Assembly: GCF_042242105.1 (NCBI RefSeq)
Contig: NC_092023.1
Span: 13,159,933 to 13,223,932, forward strand
DNA length: 64,000 nucleotides
Origin: Pempheris klunzingeri
Lineage: Eukaryota; Chordata; Actinopteri; Acropomatiformes; Pempheridae
Reading direction: 5' to 3'
Shown: in pieces, positions 11,966-24,205 of the stretch
Layout of the letters: every line of letters begins with the position of its first letter
Numbering within the stretch: the first letter of the stretch is position 1
Notes under the pieces: generated by a model
What the model was told of the DNA's origin: nothing
Database searches by the model: none
The model's input: the letters and a program-made list of their open reading frames with translations, nothing else
Program-made: the position numbers and the translations under genes

Positions 11966-12789
11966 TCCCACATCGCTGATCTCTAACTTGTTCCGCTGCC
12001 ATGTCCTTAAAAAGATGCTAATAGAGGGGCTTTATGGCGCCAAGCTACATGCTAACGCTGTATACTCTGTGTTAGCTGCTATTCCGCTCATCTGCCAATG
12101 TTTGAAACAAGTCATTTGTGTTTCTTGACACTGTGTCAGCTTAGTTAAGTCAGGGACGTAAAGCCAAGTTAATTTTACTATTTCCACGAATTTATTATTA
12201 ACAGCTGTGGACTAATGCTACTAGCATAGATGCTGCTAGCCACATGCCGTGCAGAGAGCCTTTGGGTGCTCATCCTCTTTGCTGAATCAAAGTAGCTAAT
12301 AATTGCAAAAAAAAAAAGCTTGTTAAAGAATAGTTCGTAGTTGAATCCGTATTCTTTATAGGTTACTAACAGTTAACTATTGTTTGGAGCTCAGGCTAAA
12401 CTAACATAAGCCAACTTATAGCCTATAGTAACGTTAGCTAGGTCAGCTGTTAGCGCACAGTGTTGTTGCTAGCTAGCATACTGTTAATAGAGCAGGACTG
12501 AAAGGTAAAATATATCAGTGGTCATTTGCTGACCTGGATACTAAATAAGGTCAAAACAGATATCGTTGTTGGACACCTCTGTTCACTGATTGTGTTACTG
12601 AATCCACCAGCCTGATGCTGGAGACTGAAGGGATGTCATTTATCAAATCATTTCATTCAGGTGTTTCTATTGATGTTGTTTTGTACCGATATTTTCCATT
12701 CAAGTCTACGGTGAGTCGTTTGGTTTCCGTCTCACAAGTTGTACCAACCTGATCTTTAATGAGTACCCCGCCATTGGTATCTGGAGCTT

Positions 12790-12882
12790 GGGTGGTGGTC
12801 TGTGGTCTGTGGTCTGTGGTCTCTGATCTCCTTCCTTGGTGTCCCCAGTGAAGGACTGCTGCTGCTGCTGCTGCTGCTGGTG
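12790..12882. repeat. Short tandem repeats: GGTCTGT units and (CTG)n
   Basis: Three GGTCTGT-type heptamer units at about 12797-12822 are followed by a short CTG/CAG trinucleotide run at about 12857-12880. On the minus strand this run reads as poly-alanine in a chance open frame. No gene context is seen. Confidence 0.8.
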
Positions 12883-15102
12883 GCTGAGTGGATAATATTG
12901 TTGTGCAGGTTGGTGATGTGAAGCAGACCTTGTTATGCACTGCGGGCATCTGAGTTGCCAAAGTGGCTCAGTTTTCTGGTTTTATGTGTCTGATGCTCCT
13001 CTTCAGGCCTGACCTGGCCACACTGTACTGCTGTTCGTTGCCAGACTGAAAGACCTTCTTCTGGGCCTTTGTGGTGGTGACATTATCCATGCAGTTTTAA
13101 AAAAACAAAAAACAAGCAGTGCTACTGAAACAGTCCTAGAGCTGCTCAGAAGCTCTGTCCGGCCACATCATTTTGTCTCTAGTAATTGGTTTGACTGCAG
13201 TGATCAGATGTCTTCATCAGCCACTCAAAGCTAGTGCTCCTGATTGTACCTTATTGAAACAATTTCTCAGTGACTGTACACTTGTCTTCATAAATTGAAA
13301 ATCAAAGATGCAGACAATATAAATGTGATACTTTTACAACATGAATGATCTAGATTAATTGCAGATAAAGAAAATTAACAGAAACAATAATAATCAGGAT
13401 ACAATTTGTGTAGTGATATTTCACAATGCATTAGCACTGCATAGAAACTCATTTCAATGTCATTTTCACCTTCATCTTTTTCACAAATATGAAGACAAAC
13501 AAGTGTTCAAACACTTATGGCAAAAGCAAGACTGACTGTCCTTTTACATGCACACATTAAACAGCCAGTTTTAGTGTCCGCTTTCAGCCAGCAGGAGGCG
13601 CCCTTATCCTGTTCCTGTAAAGTCAGAGGTGGGCTGATCATGACAAGTTTCTGTCCATCAGGCCTGAGGAGGCAGTCTGCAGAGCAAACCATCACACTGG
13701 ATCATTCAAACTGCTTGTCAACCCACTCCCACGTCATTGACACAGCTAGGCTTTCCTTCAAATCATATTCAACCACACAAATTAACTAAAACCTTACACA
13801 CATAAGGAAACAAAACACCATTACAAATTTGTCTGACAGAATAGGTTGTACGGAGTTATACAAATATAAATCCTAATCTAAAATGTCACTCTTGTCATGC
13901 AGTTTATAAATGGTTGACTCACAGAAGCCCAACAAACACCAAATAGAAAAGTTTTCTTGATATAGATACTTTGATAATGTTCCCATGGAGGTTGTACATA
14001 TATATATTATTTGAAGTTGCTCTGCATTTGTCATCGTAAAAGTTCATGTGGTATAGAGACTCACACCACGCCGACACACATTTTGTTGTGCAGCCTTTAT
14101 TGTAGGAAATAGAAGACAAAAGCCAGCAAAGATGGTTATGTAACCCCACTATTGACTATTTCTACTGTGAGTGTGCTTCTGGAGCCACTCGTACTCCAAT
14201 CCAAACTACCAGTTTAGGCATCCAGAGTAGGCAATTACGTAACACATAAATTAATCCAGAAGTTGTATTTAAAAAATAATGTAGACCAGCAGAATAAACC
14301 TTTAAAATTATTGCTGATGCTAGAGGGGGTTATAAAACATATTCAACATGCAGTGGAATAATGAATATAATCACCATAGAGCTTCTATATTAGTGGTACA
14401 GTACAGACCAAGGGTATATACATGTTTGCAGGGGGAAATAATTGTTCTTCCTCAGGCTAGACTAATAAGGATTTTTTTCTCCCTTGTTCCACATCTGGAA
14501 ACATTGCATCACTGCTAAAACCCCGGATAAGAGACCCAGCCGGCACAGCTGCATTAGCCAAAGCCAGAGCCGTGATTACTCTGAGTTGAGTCAACCGAAA
14601 AGGTCGTCAGAGGATGAAGAGCAGCAAGAAGAAGCCGCTTCTCGAAATGTAACGCAGCCTACACGGACACACACACACAGAAATACAGCATTAAGTGTGA
14701 GTGCTGGATTTATCTGTCTGGAAAGGAGCCAAGCAAATCCTATGACACTGATGCCTGAGAGCATGTAGAGAAAGGCAGCATTAGCCATGCAAAGAGAGTC
14801 AAAACCTAGGAAATAACAGCAGCTAATGTAGTTTAATTGTAGACAATGAACCCCTGAACTAATATGATAAATGTGCTGTAGTATTATAAAGTTAGCTAAA
14901 GCTGCCAAAGCTTGAAAAGTTGCGTTAACTGGCTAATTGTTAGCTTGTACTATGAGTGCCAAACTAAGCTAACAACCAGCCACTTTAGCTCAACTGCCTG
15001 AAAATGTTTTTCAGTGAGCTTTGTGCTAATTATGGTCTCATTTCGCTGACTTAGACATCCCGTGGCGTCAGTGCCACCTTTCATCTCCTCTCATTCCTCC
15101 AG

Positions 15103-15317
15103 GTGACATTATTTCCCCACACAGTGTTTAGCAGGAGAGACTTGGCGCAGCCCGGTGTGTGTACGGCTCTAGACGAGGCCAGTTTAGTCTGCCCGCCTGC
15201 CTGCCAGTCCTCTGCAGACCTCAGGATTGGCTGCACGGAGCTCCTCAACGCCGACCACAGTTTACAGACGGTCGATGGAAGATTATTAGCCGTGCACAGC
15301 GTTTCATACTTCCAGAG
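15103..15317 (+). other. GC-richer patch, possible 5' non-coding exon of wipf1
   Basis: A locally GC-richer segment in the AT-rich gap, ending at AG followed by GTGGGT near 15316, a plausible splice donor. Upstream non-coding exons of wipf1 are expected somewhere in this gap, but nothing in the sequence ties this patch to wipf1. The 79-codon open frame across it resembles no known protein. It could equally be an unrelated conserved element. Confidence 0.2.
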
Positions 15318-15740
15318 GTGGGTTAAGCAAACGCTATCTTAAAGTCTTGTCCAAGTTTTGTGTTTGTGTGCGCGTGTGGAGAACAGCCTCAGTGAAGCGG
15401 AAACCGTGAGACCCGAGTTCGCTTTACAAGCAAAAAGAAGTTGTCATCTTCCAGAAAGCAGCTGATTCCAGCAGTGATGGCGAGTGAAGACAGACCGACT
15501 GTGTACTTCACCGGCTAAAGAGGCATTTAGTTGGTTACAAACGTCTTGCAAACTGGTTACAGGGCTCTGGCAGAGGTCTTGGCACCAGGCCAAGGTTTGT
15601 CCTTTTCTCACACATGATGATGGTCAGTGCGAGTCTGGTATTGACTGTTTTTCTTTTAAAACTCCCCGTGTTTTCATAGACTGGTCTGCTGTGAGGATGT
15701 AGCTCGTCACAGAAGGCATGTGTTTTTGCCAAGAGGGCTG

Positions 15741-15756
15741 CAGAGGGAGAGAGAGA

Positions 15757-15788
<32 letters not shown>
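15741..15788. repeat. (GA)n microsatellite
   Basis: Nearly pure GA dinucleotides with one or two GGGA interruptions. Minus-strand open frames through it read as Ser-Leu repeats and are artefacts. Confidence 0.9.
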
Positions 15789-15791
<3 letters not shown>

Positions 15792-17305
15792 GGGAATGGA
15801 CTGCAGTGTTTCCACATATTTGGGTTTTACTTTCAAAGAGCTTTGTAGGGAGTAGGGACCACTGGAGGGTGCACACACACTCAAAGAAATGCTCTTGACT
15901 TCAGTTGGATATATCATCCACAGCATTTAAGTCATGGAGCCAAGGGAAAGAAATTTGTATATACTGTATCTGTGTGTGTTTGTTTGTTCTCAGCCTGTCA
16001 GAATGCCATTTGGCTGTAAACAGTTTCTCTCCACACACTTATTTACTCCATGGCTGGGCTTGTTCTGTAAACACTGAGTTTATAAAGAACTGCTTGCTTT
16101 GAATGGAGGAATTTAGAGTTAACACATGGCGATATGACACCAACCTAATGGGCAGCAGAGTAACGAAACAGCGTTCCTCCTCTCAGAGGCCCGTCCTCTC
16201 ACCTTCTTACACAGCAGCTCAGCAGATCAGCGACTGGCTTGTCTTTGCTCTGGCTGGACTGTTAAAGTCAGAACTTCATGCTTCTCTGTTTAGCCGGGGT
16301 GATTTTTCTCAGTATTGTGCAACTACATCTCTAACTTATTTGGACTAATCCTCCTTTTGCAGAATGGGTGCATGTGCCCGATGTGGGAGATGCAATTATG
16401 CAACATGCTAGTCAAGGGCCGGGCAGCACAGTTGACACGAGGATCCCTATATAAATACGATTTTTTTTCCTGATAGTGATATCCTGTACGGCACAATATG
16501 AAGGGGAAAATCCCATATAATAATCTAGCTGTTGTTCAGAGTGTGACACTATTTTACATACTTGCATGCACCACATCAGATGGAATTTAGCACGTGAAAC
16601 AAAAAAACAAAAAAAATATGAAATGATTAAAAATGCAAGTTTTTATTACAGTTTGCTTTGATTTGTGGTGTAACCATATTATCAGTACAAGATAACACTG
16701 AAAGTTAATAAATATTCTAATATTGTATTGAATTATCATTAGCATAAAAATAATCTGACGGCCATTCTTATTGTGTGAATTTACACGCTCAGCATGGAGG
16801 AAACTATGTTTATTAGTCTGTTTATTAATCTACTGAATTTATTTATTCATCTGCCTCTGTTTTCTCACCGATTGAGTCGTCTATTTTCAGCTCTGAAGAA
16901 CAGAAAATGTCAATCATCAATTTCTCTCAACATCTCGTTTATATTAAGTGGACTTGGACTTTTGAAGGGAGCCACAGTGCAGTTTGGTGTTAGGACAGTG
17001 GGATTATCCTGAGCAAGAGAAATTTGGAGTAACTGGAGTAGCTTTGATCATGATGACTAAGACGGATTTACTCAAGTTAATTCGGAGTCTTTGGCAGTCA
17101 TATAGACTTGTGGGATATTGATTCACAAGGGTGTGACTATATTGACTTTTGTGTCTCACTGTTTGTCGTATGTTTCTGGATCAGTCCATTTAAAATGAAC
17201 AAGGATCCATTGCCATTAATCCTCAGCTTTTTTCGAACAACAACCACTGTAATATTTTGTTTTTTAGTGTTTTAATGCTGTGCAGTTCAGAGCACTTAAT
17301 AATGC

Positions 17306-17331
17306 CTCTCTCTCTCTCTCTCTCTCTCTCT
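17306..17331. repeat. (CT)13 microsatellite
   Basis: Uninterrupted CT dinucleotides in non-coding DNA. No further context. Confidence 0.9.
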
Positions 17332-19315
17332 GTCACCTTGTTTTTTCTCAGAAAAAGAAGTACTAGTCAGATGAAAAGTTCTCACAGCGAACACGTGCTG
17401 TGTTAAAAACCGATACAGTGCTAGCACTGTTGAATAAAAAGAAAATAGTCAGAAATATCAACTAATGTCCATTTATCTTGTGTCTGTCCTGGTTATCATT
17501 TTGAAATTTACTGTAAGAGGAACTTAAATATAAAGATGTTCATGCTTCAGGATGTGTTTGCCTTGACTGACAGGTGTCTCAGCTCATACAGCAGTAGTTG
17601 CCTCTATTCCACATCAGTTCCCCAAATTTGGATTTTCAGGGTCCGGTCCTGACAAAGTTGGCATGGGACAGTTGGATGGAATAATTATTCATAGGCCCGT
17701 GGTCTGTGTTTGTTTCTTTATATTTGCGTCTTGATATGCTACGCTGGTTCCTGTGCTGGCTGTCACCCAGCAGCAGCTCTGTGCAGAGGCTTTTTAATAT
17801 TTCTCAGACCTCGTCAGTTTATGTTAAGCTTTCATCAAGTAACGTGCTGAGGTCATTGCACAGCAGAGAAGAGTCTTGTTTACGTGCTCATGTTGCCTCT
17901 GGTTGTGTTCTCATTTATGTGATTTGTCACAGAACTAGTTTTAGTTCATTGTAGCTTCGAGTTCTTGGCATTCCTCAAGAGCACAGTGGGACGAGGCCAG
18001 CATTGGTTAGGAAGTGAGGGGCCGGGTGAATCTCTGCTGTGTCTCTCAGCTCCTCCATTTATTCAAACTTATCTTGTGTCCTGCCTTTTTAAATGAATTC
18101 AGATATGTCCTAAACAGCCTCTCATCTTTTCCTGCTAAGCATTCAGAGATGTGATGTGAAAAGATTTGCAACACTATTAGGCATGTTTTGCGGTCAGAAG
18201 GAAGCGTGTGCATTTGTTTAGCGTGTGTAGGTGGTAGAAACATCAGGCAATACTCTGCTCTCTCTCTTTGTGCTCAGCTGTGTTTCCTGTGTAAAGCATG
18301 TGATCCTGGCATCTCTGTGTCCATCCAGCTTTGAAACTCATGACCATGTGCCTCATGTGTCGTGAATGCAACAGGTCAACATCATCAACTGCGAAACACG
18401 AGTGATATATGTGGTCAGCAAATCCAAGACTCATAAAAATGATATTAGTGATGACATTTCACTCATTTTGTCCCGTCTTCTTGCTGTTCACTAATTTGAA
18501 TACACGTACAATGAACCTGCTATGATGAATTCTCAAATCTTAAGACAGTCTTGGCATTAAAATAAAATTTTGTTGGGTGTGTCAGAGTTAGTTTTCACAC
18601 AGCTGAAGCATTCGAATGACATTTTGTGGCATCTCTGCATGGCCCACAGTATATGAGTCATGTGGTGTGATGTGTGATCACAAAGCATCTAAAGTGAATG
18701 ACTAGCCTGCAGGCGAGTTGCACTCATGTTCATGTGACTGTGACATACAGGACAAGGGGGGCTATCAATCCTCTGTCTATCCTCCTCTTCAGTCTCCTTT
18801 TGTAGTCATTTAGGCGAATGAATGTAATGACTCTGTGCCCTTTAGATTTCTGTTAATAACGTCATCGACTTCCACATTCCAGGTTCTGTGGTGAGATGAG
18901 AAAACTCCAAGAAACACTTGAACCTGGTGACGTTACTTCAGTCTGTTGTGCCACAGGCACTCTGCAGGACTCGTGCTGGTCACAGAGAGGAAATATTGAA
19001 AACATTAAGACACAATATTGCCCCTGTTGCAACAGCAGGCTCTAGTGCTCTTTTGTAAGATTTTCGAGGCCTGAGATGCAATGATAATATTATGGTTCTG
19101 AGGAATGTGTGCACGCAATACAAGACACAGTCCAATACAGCAGACCTGAAAGACCAATCCGATGAAGCTTTTTTTGGTTAGAATTGTTAGAGCTGTTTGT
19201 TGTGTATTTAGTGCATTTAGCCTATGTTGTCATGATTTTAGATTTTTTTTTTTTCCTTGCCACAATACATGATTCAGTGTTTGTAACTGGTGCAGCAGCA
19301 TTTCGGGTAGCAACC

Positions 19316-19540
19316 CTCTGTTAAAGAAATAGTTTGAAATTTTTGCAAATTCAGATGAAAAGATCAATACCACTATCTTTCAAAAAATGAATAAATGATG
19401 CTACAGTCAGCAGCTGCTTAGCTTAGCTTAGCTTAGCACACAGACTGGAAATGGGGAAACAGCTGGCATGCCTCAGTCTAAAGTTGATAAAACCTTCCAA
19501 TGAGCAGTCCTAAAGGACACTTAATTTTTTTTAGAAAAAA
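19316..19540 (+). repeat. Teleost dispersed repeat with TAGCT pentamers
   Basis: The segment contains TTAAAGAAATAGTTTGAAAT, a GATGAAAAGATCAATACCACT-like block, four GCTTA units, then ACACAGACTGGAAA and GGGGAAACAGCTGGCA. I recognise this combination as a very common non-autonomous repeat of fish genomes. It directly abuts the hAT-like MITE fragment that follows, so one may have inserted into or truncated the other. Confidence 0.7.
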
Positions 19541-19780
19541 AGGCACAATTCTCTGATTCCAGCATGCAAATATTTTCTGGTTTCTTTACTCCACTGTGAT
19601 GGTAAACTGAATATCTTTGGGTTGTGGACAAGACCTTTTGAGGATGCCTTTTTGGGCTTTAAGCAACAATTGCTGACAATTTTCTGACATTTTATTGCTC
19701 AAACAACTAATCAAACAACAAAATTGAGAAAATAACCAACAGATGAATCAACAATGAAAATAATTGTTTGTTGCAGCCCT
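19541..19780 (+). mobile_element. hAT-like MITE, right-hand part
   Basis: The segment carries the internal blocks ATTTTCTGGTTTCTTTACTC, AAACTGAATATCTTTGGGTT and ATTTTCTGACATTTTAT, and ends in TTGTTGCAGCCCT at 19768-19780. This is the right terminus of a widespread teleost non-autonomous hAT-type element whose ends read CAGGGCTGCAA. The left half is missing. A second, more complete copy lies at 54190-54538. Confidence 0.7.
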
Positions 19781-20559
19781 ATGTCTCACTGTGAAGTACG
19801 AAACCTAGTTGCGCTATTCCTTTAAAGCTGACCTATTAATTTATATTCAACTAAAATTAATCTTAAATCATCATTAGGATTTACTGTAGTTGGCGCTTGA
19901 ATTGCTGATTCAGCAGCCACAAAACACTGCATCATGATGTAATGTGCTAAGGGCATCTCAGATGTCTTGACAGCACATAAACTGCATTTCAGCAGAAAGT
20001 CACAGACACTGATGACACACTATAGGATAACAGCTTGACATTTCTGTATCCACAATCTCACATTTGTTTGAGTCCAATCCAGACAAAGTGAACAATATGA
20101 ATTTGACTGAGCTGCTACTTGGTGCATGGCGTTATGTTACAATACAAAGTGTCTCTGCTTCCTGTTCTTTGTCCAACCAACAAACATAAACAGAGTTTGA
20201 AAAAAATCCAAAGATTTTGACATCTGGGTTTTCTTTTTCGCAACAATGAGGTAAGTGATTGATTTAGGAAACAATTCAAGGGGATGTGGATGTGTGTTTG
20301 GTTTTTGGATGTTTCATTCTCAGTCACTTTATCGGTATCAGTTCCAGCAGGACCTGCAATGGTTGAAAAGTCTCTTTTAGCTCAAAATATGGGGTCAGAT
20401 GAAGTTCCCTCTGCACATTTGTATTGTCTTCAGGCTAGGTGCTAATAGGGTGAGCATTTTGTCTTGATGCAGTTGCCAATTGCAGTGGCCTCTGTGCTGA
20501 ACACTGGCCTTTTTTATGGTTAACTGAAGTACCAGCTCAGACACATTTTCCCCTCAGAC

Positions 20560-20760
20560 TGGAGCCTGGTAAAGAAAAACAGCTGAGCACAGCGGAGAAA
20601 GCCAAGGTGTCTCTTTAAGACGCGGGGCTGCAGTTGGCTGGAAAGAGGAGGAGACGAGGGAGAGTATTGAAGTGCAGCCGATGGGGTTGGCAGACCGCCG
20701 CTGACTGTGTTGCGAGGCAGGAAGTGTGACACTGAGAGCACAGGAAGTGGCTGCTGCGAG
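20560..20760 (+). promoter_or_regulatory. GC-rich patch with two ETS motifs, possible alternative wipf1 promoter
   Basis: A GC-rich, CpG-containing island in AT-rich DNA, with AGGAAGTG at both 20719-20726 and 20742-20749. These are ETS/PU.1-type cores. WIPF1 is strongly expressed in blood cells in mammals, so an ETS-driven promoter would make sense. The link to wipf1, about 9 kb downstream, is inference only. Confidence 0.25.
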
Positions 20761-23700
20761 CTATGCTAACCCCTTTTCATCCAACAGCTTTATGGACTGG
20801 GATCAATTCACCCTCAGTTAAATAGAAGCTGTTCTTCATTTTCTCATAATAAAACAAAAGAGATGGCTTTGCTTTAAAGTTCTTCACACATGTGATGTAT
20901 CAAAGCCTTCTAATATATTTCAGAATGCATTTAGAAGAAAATCCACTTTCTGAGGTGGATGAATTCCCAGTAGGCATATTATAAATGTAGCTGAAAACAA
21001 AATGTTTGGGCTTCACCCGTTTGCTGAAATGCTCTGAGAATTTGAAAGACAAGAGACAATTAGAATTGGCAATCAAATGAATTTATTGAGTACATAATAC
21101 CCCTGTTGCAGTTTGATTTTGACTGATTTCCCTCTAATTTATTCCATAATTTCCTCTCCATCTTGTCTCTGTGTTCATCTCTCCTCTCATCCTTTACTTC
21201 TCTGTTGTGGTCGTGTGTGTGCGCATGTTTTCACACTTGGTCAAAACCATATATATATAACCAAACTGTTTCTCATGACTGCGTGTAAAACAAATGAGTG
21301 ACCAATCACTTCTCTGCTCTGATGTCTCATCCTTTTGACATGATGGATTTTCTTTCCCTGGATAAACAGAGGAAGTACAGTAAACAATCACAATACTTTT
21401 CAGTAGATGATGGATTTTCATATTGTGGTTTTCTGATATACTGATTTATCTGACGTGGTACTGTAATTAAATTTCAGAAGTTCTCAACATCTAGTCACTG
21501 GTCTGATTTTGATTGAATTCAGATGAAATGATGACAGTGGCGGTCATGCATCAAAGTAAATAACATGTTTACTTGAGAAGACTGTCATTATGAATTTTGT
21601 CATACATGGCAAAATTTTAGAATACATTTACAGTATTGTGAATTCACTCTAATAATTATAATAATAATATGAAAAAAGGTCAAAACATTCATAGAATGCA
21701 AAAAATCACGTAAATTACAACATTTTAAAAGAACAGCACCTGTTTTTAAGTGCAAAGCAGAGTGCAAAGAGAAACATTATTACTAGTTAAAGGTTTAAGT
21801 GAGGAGAGAAGTGATTTAGCTCTCTGTTAGAAATATTTAGTGAGCCGTTTTTCCTGGCGTCTGCAGGTAGAGTCCTCCTTAGTTCTCTAGTTTTATATTT
21901 TGTTGCACTATTAACTGAATGACTGAAATGTGGTGGATTTCTGCTTCGCCAGCTTGTTGAACCTTGTTGCAGACTTCATTTTAAACCCCAGCCCCAATGA
22001 GAACCCCACCACCCCTCCCCCTCCCCCAGGTGGGGAACTGAAAAAGGGGAAGTGTCATGTGCCATATATAAGGTTTGTGTGTGTTGTAGTTGGACTTCTC
22101 TGAATGTGAGGTGTGAGCTAAGAGGAAGAGGAATCAAGAACTTGGTGCAGAATGTTTTTTTTAAAGATTTTTCGACGCTGCTAATCTTCCGCTTTTTTCT
22201 GATTTCAGTTGTATGTGGCTGCTGTTCACATTTTGCATTTTTATGAGGAATGTGCAAAGGTCCTTCTTCTACTGTCTTCTGAATGTACTGCTGATTCTTC
22301 TATGGACACAGATTGAGTAAGTAGACTCTATGGTTTTTTTTTTTACATTAAAGTTGCAGTAAAACTAGAGAAGACATTTTTTGAGGAGTGTGTTTTGGTA
22401 ACAAAATACAAAAGAAAAGGCAACATCTGAAACGTGAAACCAGTCTCTGACAACTTTTTGCAGTTTTGCCTGTGGTGACTTTGTTCTGAAGAAAAGATCT
22501 TATAAAAAAACAAATTCAGTCTGTGAATTTTTCTAAGTGAATTTGTTTCCTGCGTTTGAAGCTGAAACAAAGAGGTGATTAATCATTCATCATGTGAATG
22601 TTTCTGTCAGGCTAAATAAATAGTGTGATTTTAGTAACGTGATATGGCATCAGTCCTTAAGGGGACATCTCAACTAATGCCCCCACTCTACAGGAAGATC
22701 AGAGGTCAAGTTCAGCTGACTGAACAGCATCTCTGGAGAAAATCATGTATTTCACTGATTTAGGTCCTAATCAAAGTTTAGCTTTCATTCTTTTTTCAAT
22801 ATATTTAACCAGTACTGTTCATGGTAGCAACAAGCAAATACACAGACTAGGAGGTCTTTCATTGCATGTATGCTGTGTATAATTGTTGGTGTATACGAGT
22901 GCAGATTTACTGCAATGGATGTAGACCTGTAGAATGTAGATGTGTAGAGGGCTATATTGGTATTCACTTAACCACTCATCTAAGGTAGACAGTAAACATA
23001 AAACAAAGATGAGCAAGTTACTGAACAAGAAATCAGAGCGCAACAGGGCACCTGCTAATTGCATTTTGATTACCCAGAATCACTAAAAGTGAAATCAGAG
23101 ATCACTTGGAAAATCACACAGAAACCACCTTTTCTGCAGTGTAACAAGAAGTAAAGGAGACTGCAATGTTTTGTTCCTTGTAGGAAGTAGGAAAGTAAAG
23201 GTTGTTGTACTGCATGTTACTCAGTGATTTGATCTGCAAGGGCTGGACGTCTCATTATTTATTAAAGCATCTGCACAATTAATGTGTACACATGTCAAGA
23301 GAGGACACATACACAGAATCCTTGCTAAAAAGAAATTCTTTAGTTAATAAGACAAATAGGGCTTTTAGAGGACGTTCATCTGTAAATGTTTCAGTCACAA
23401 AATGCACTCAGCACTAATTTATTTATTTGAACAATGTCGAAGAGGTAAAATTAACCTGCTGAGTTGAAGTCTGAATCAACAGCAGTAGAACCACATCTGT
23501 TGCCAGATACAGCTGCTCTATGTATGTGTGTGTGCTCGCGTCTGTGTGAGCAAGTGCATGTGAACACACCACAGGATGTTATCTTAGCCACTCAGCACTG
23601 TTCCTGCTCGGCCGACACATTTATTACTACTGCTGGGCCACATTCAAAATGTCTAAAAGTACCTTGAAAATGTTCAAAACTTGTTCAGAATCAACTCAGA

Positions 23701-24053
23701 CTTTGAACCTTGAAGTGACCAACTATGAGTTGATGATGAAGACAGGTTTATAAGTAAACTACATCTGAATGTTGTTAATTGTTGAAATACATAAGGTGCG
23801 TTTATTGTTTCTGAAACCTTCATATTAACTGTTGAGCTTGGGCGGAGTGGAGTCTAAAGTAATGGGAGGTTTCCACTCAATGGTATACCCACTCCCACCC
23901 ATCATTACCTCTGTGAAAACCACGTCTGCATTGAAACACAGTCTTTTTTTAGTCATTCTAAAAGAATAGCTTAAGGTAAGCTAGTTACATACTTAAGATG
24001 GTTGAATAGTTAAGCTTCAGCTGTTGATTTTGACTCGTTTTTTTTTCAGCTTT

Positions 24054-24205
24054 TGGAAGTCATCCATCCACCCATCCATCTATCCATTATCTATACGGCT
24101 TATCCCTAAGTGATGTGTGGGGGCTGGAGCTAATCACACATGATATTGGGTGAGAGGCGGGGTACACCGCCTGGACTGGTTACCAGTCAATCACGGGGCT
24201 CTTGG
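24054..24205 (+). repeat. Teleost dispersed repeat (CATCCATCC...GCTTATCC type)
   Basis: CATCCATCCA units lead into TCTATCCATTATCTATACGGC, TTATCCCTAAG, GGGGGCTGGAGC and GAGAGGCGGGGTACACCGCC. I recognise this as a very common interspersed repeat in fish genomes, probably the 3' tail of a retroelement. It is not coding. Confidence 0.75.

Noticed and set aside
14484-14768. 94-codon frame with a charged SEDEEQQEEAAS stretch
   Set aside because: No splice-site context or conserved domain; composition alone is not evidence of a gene.
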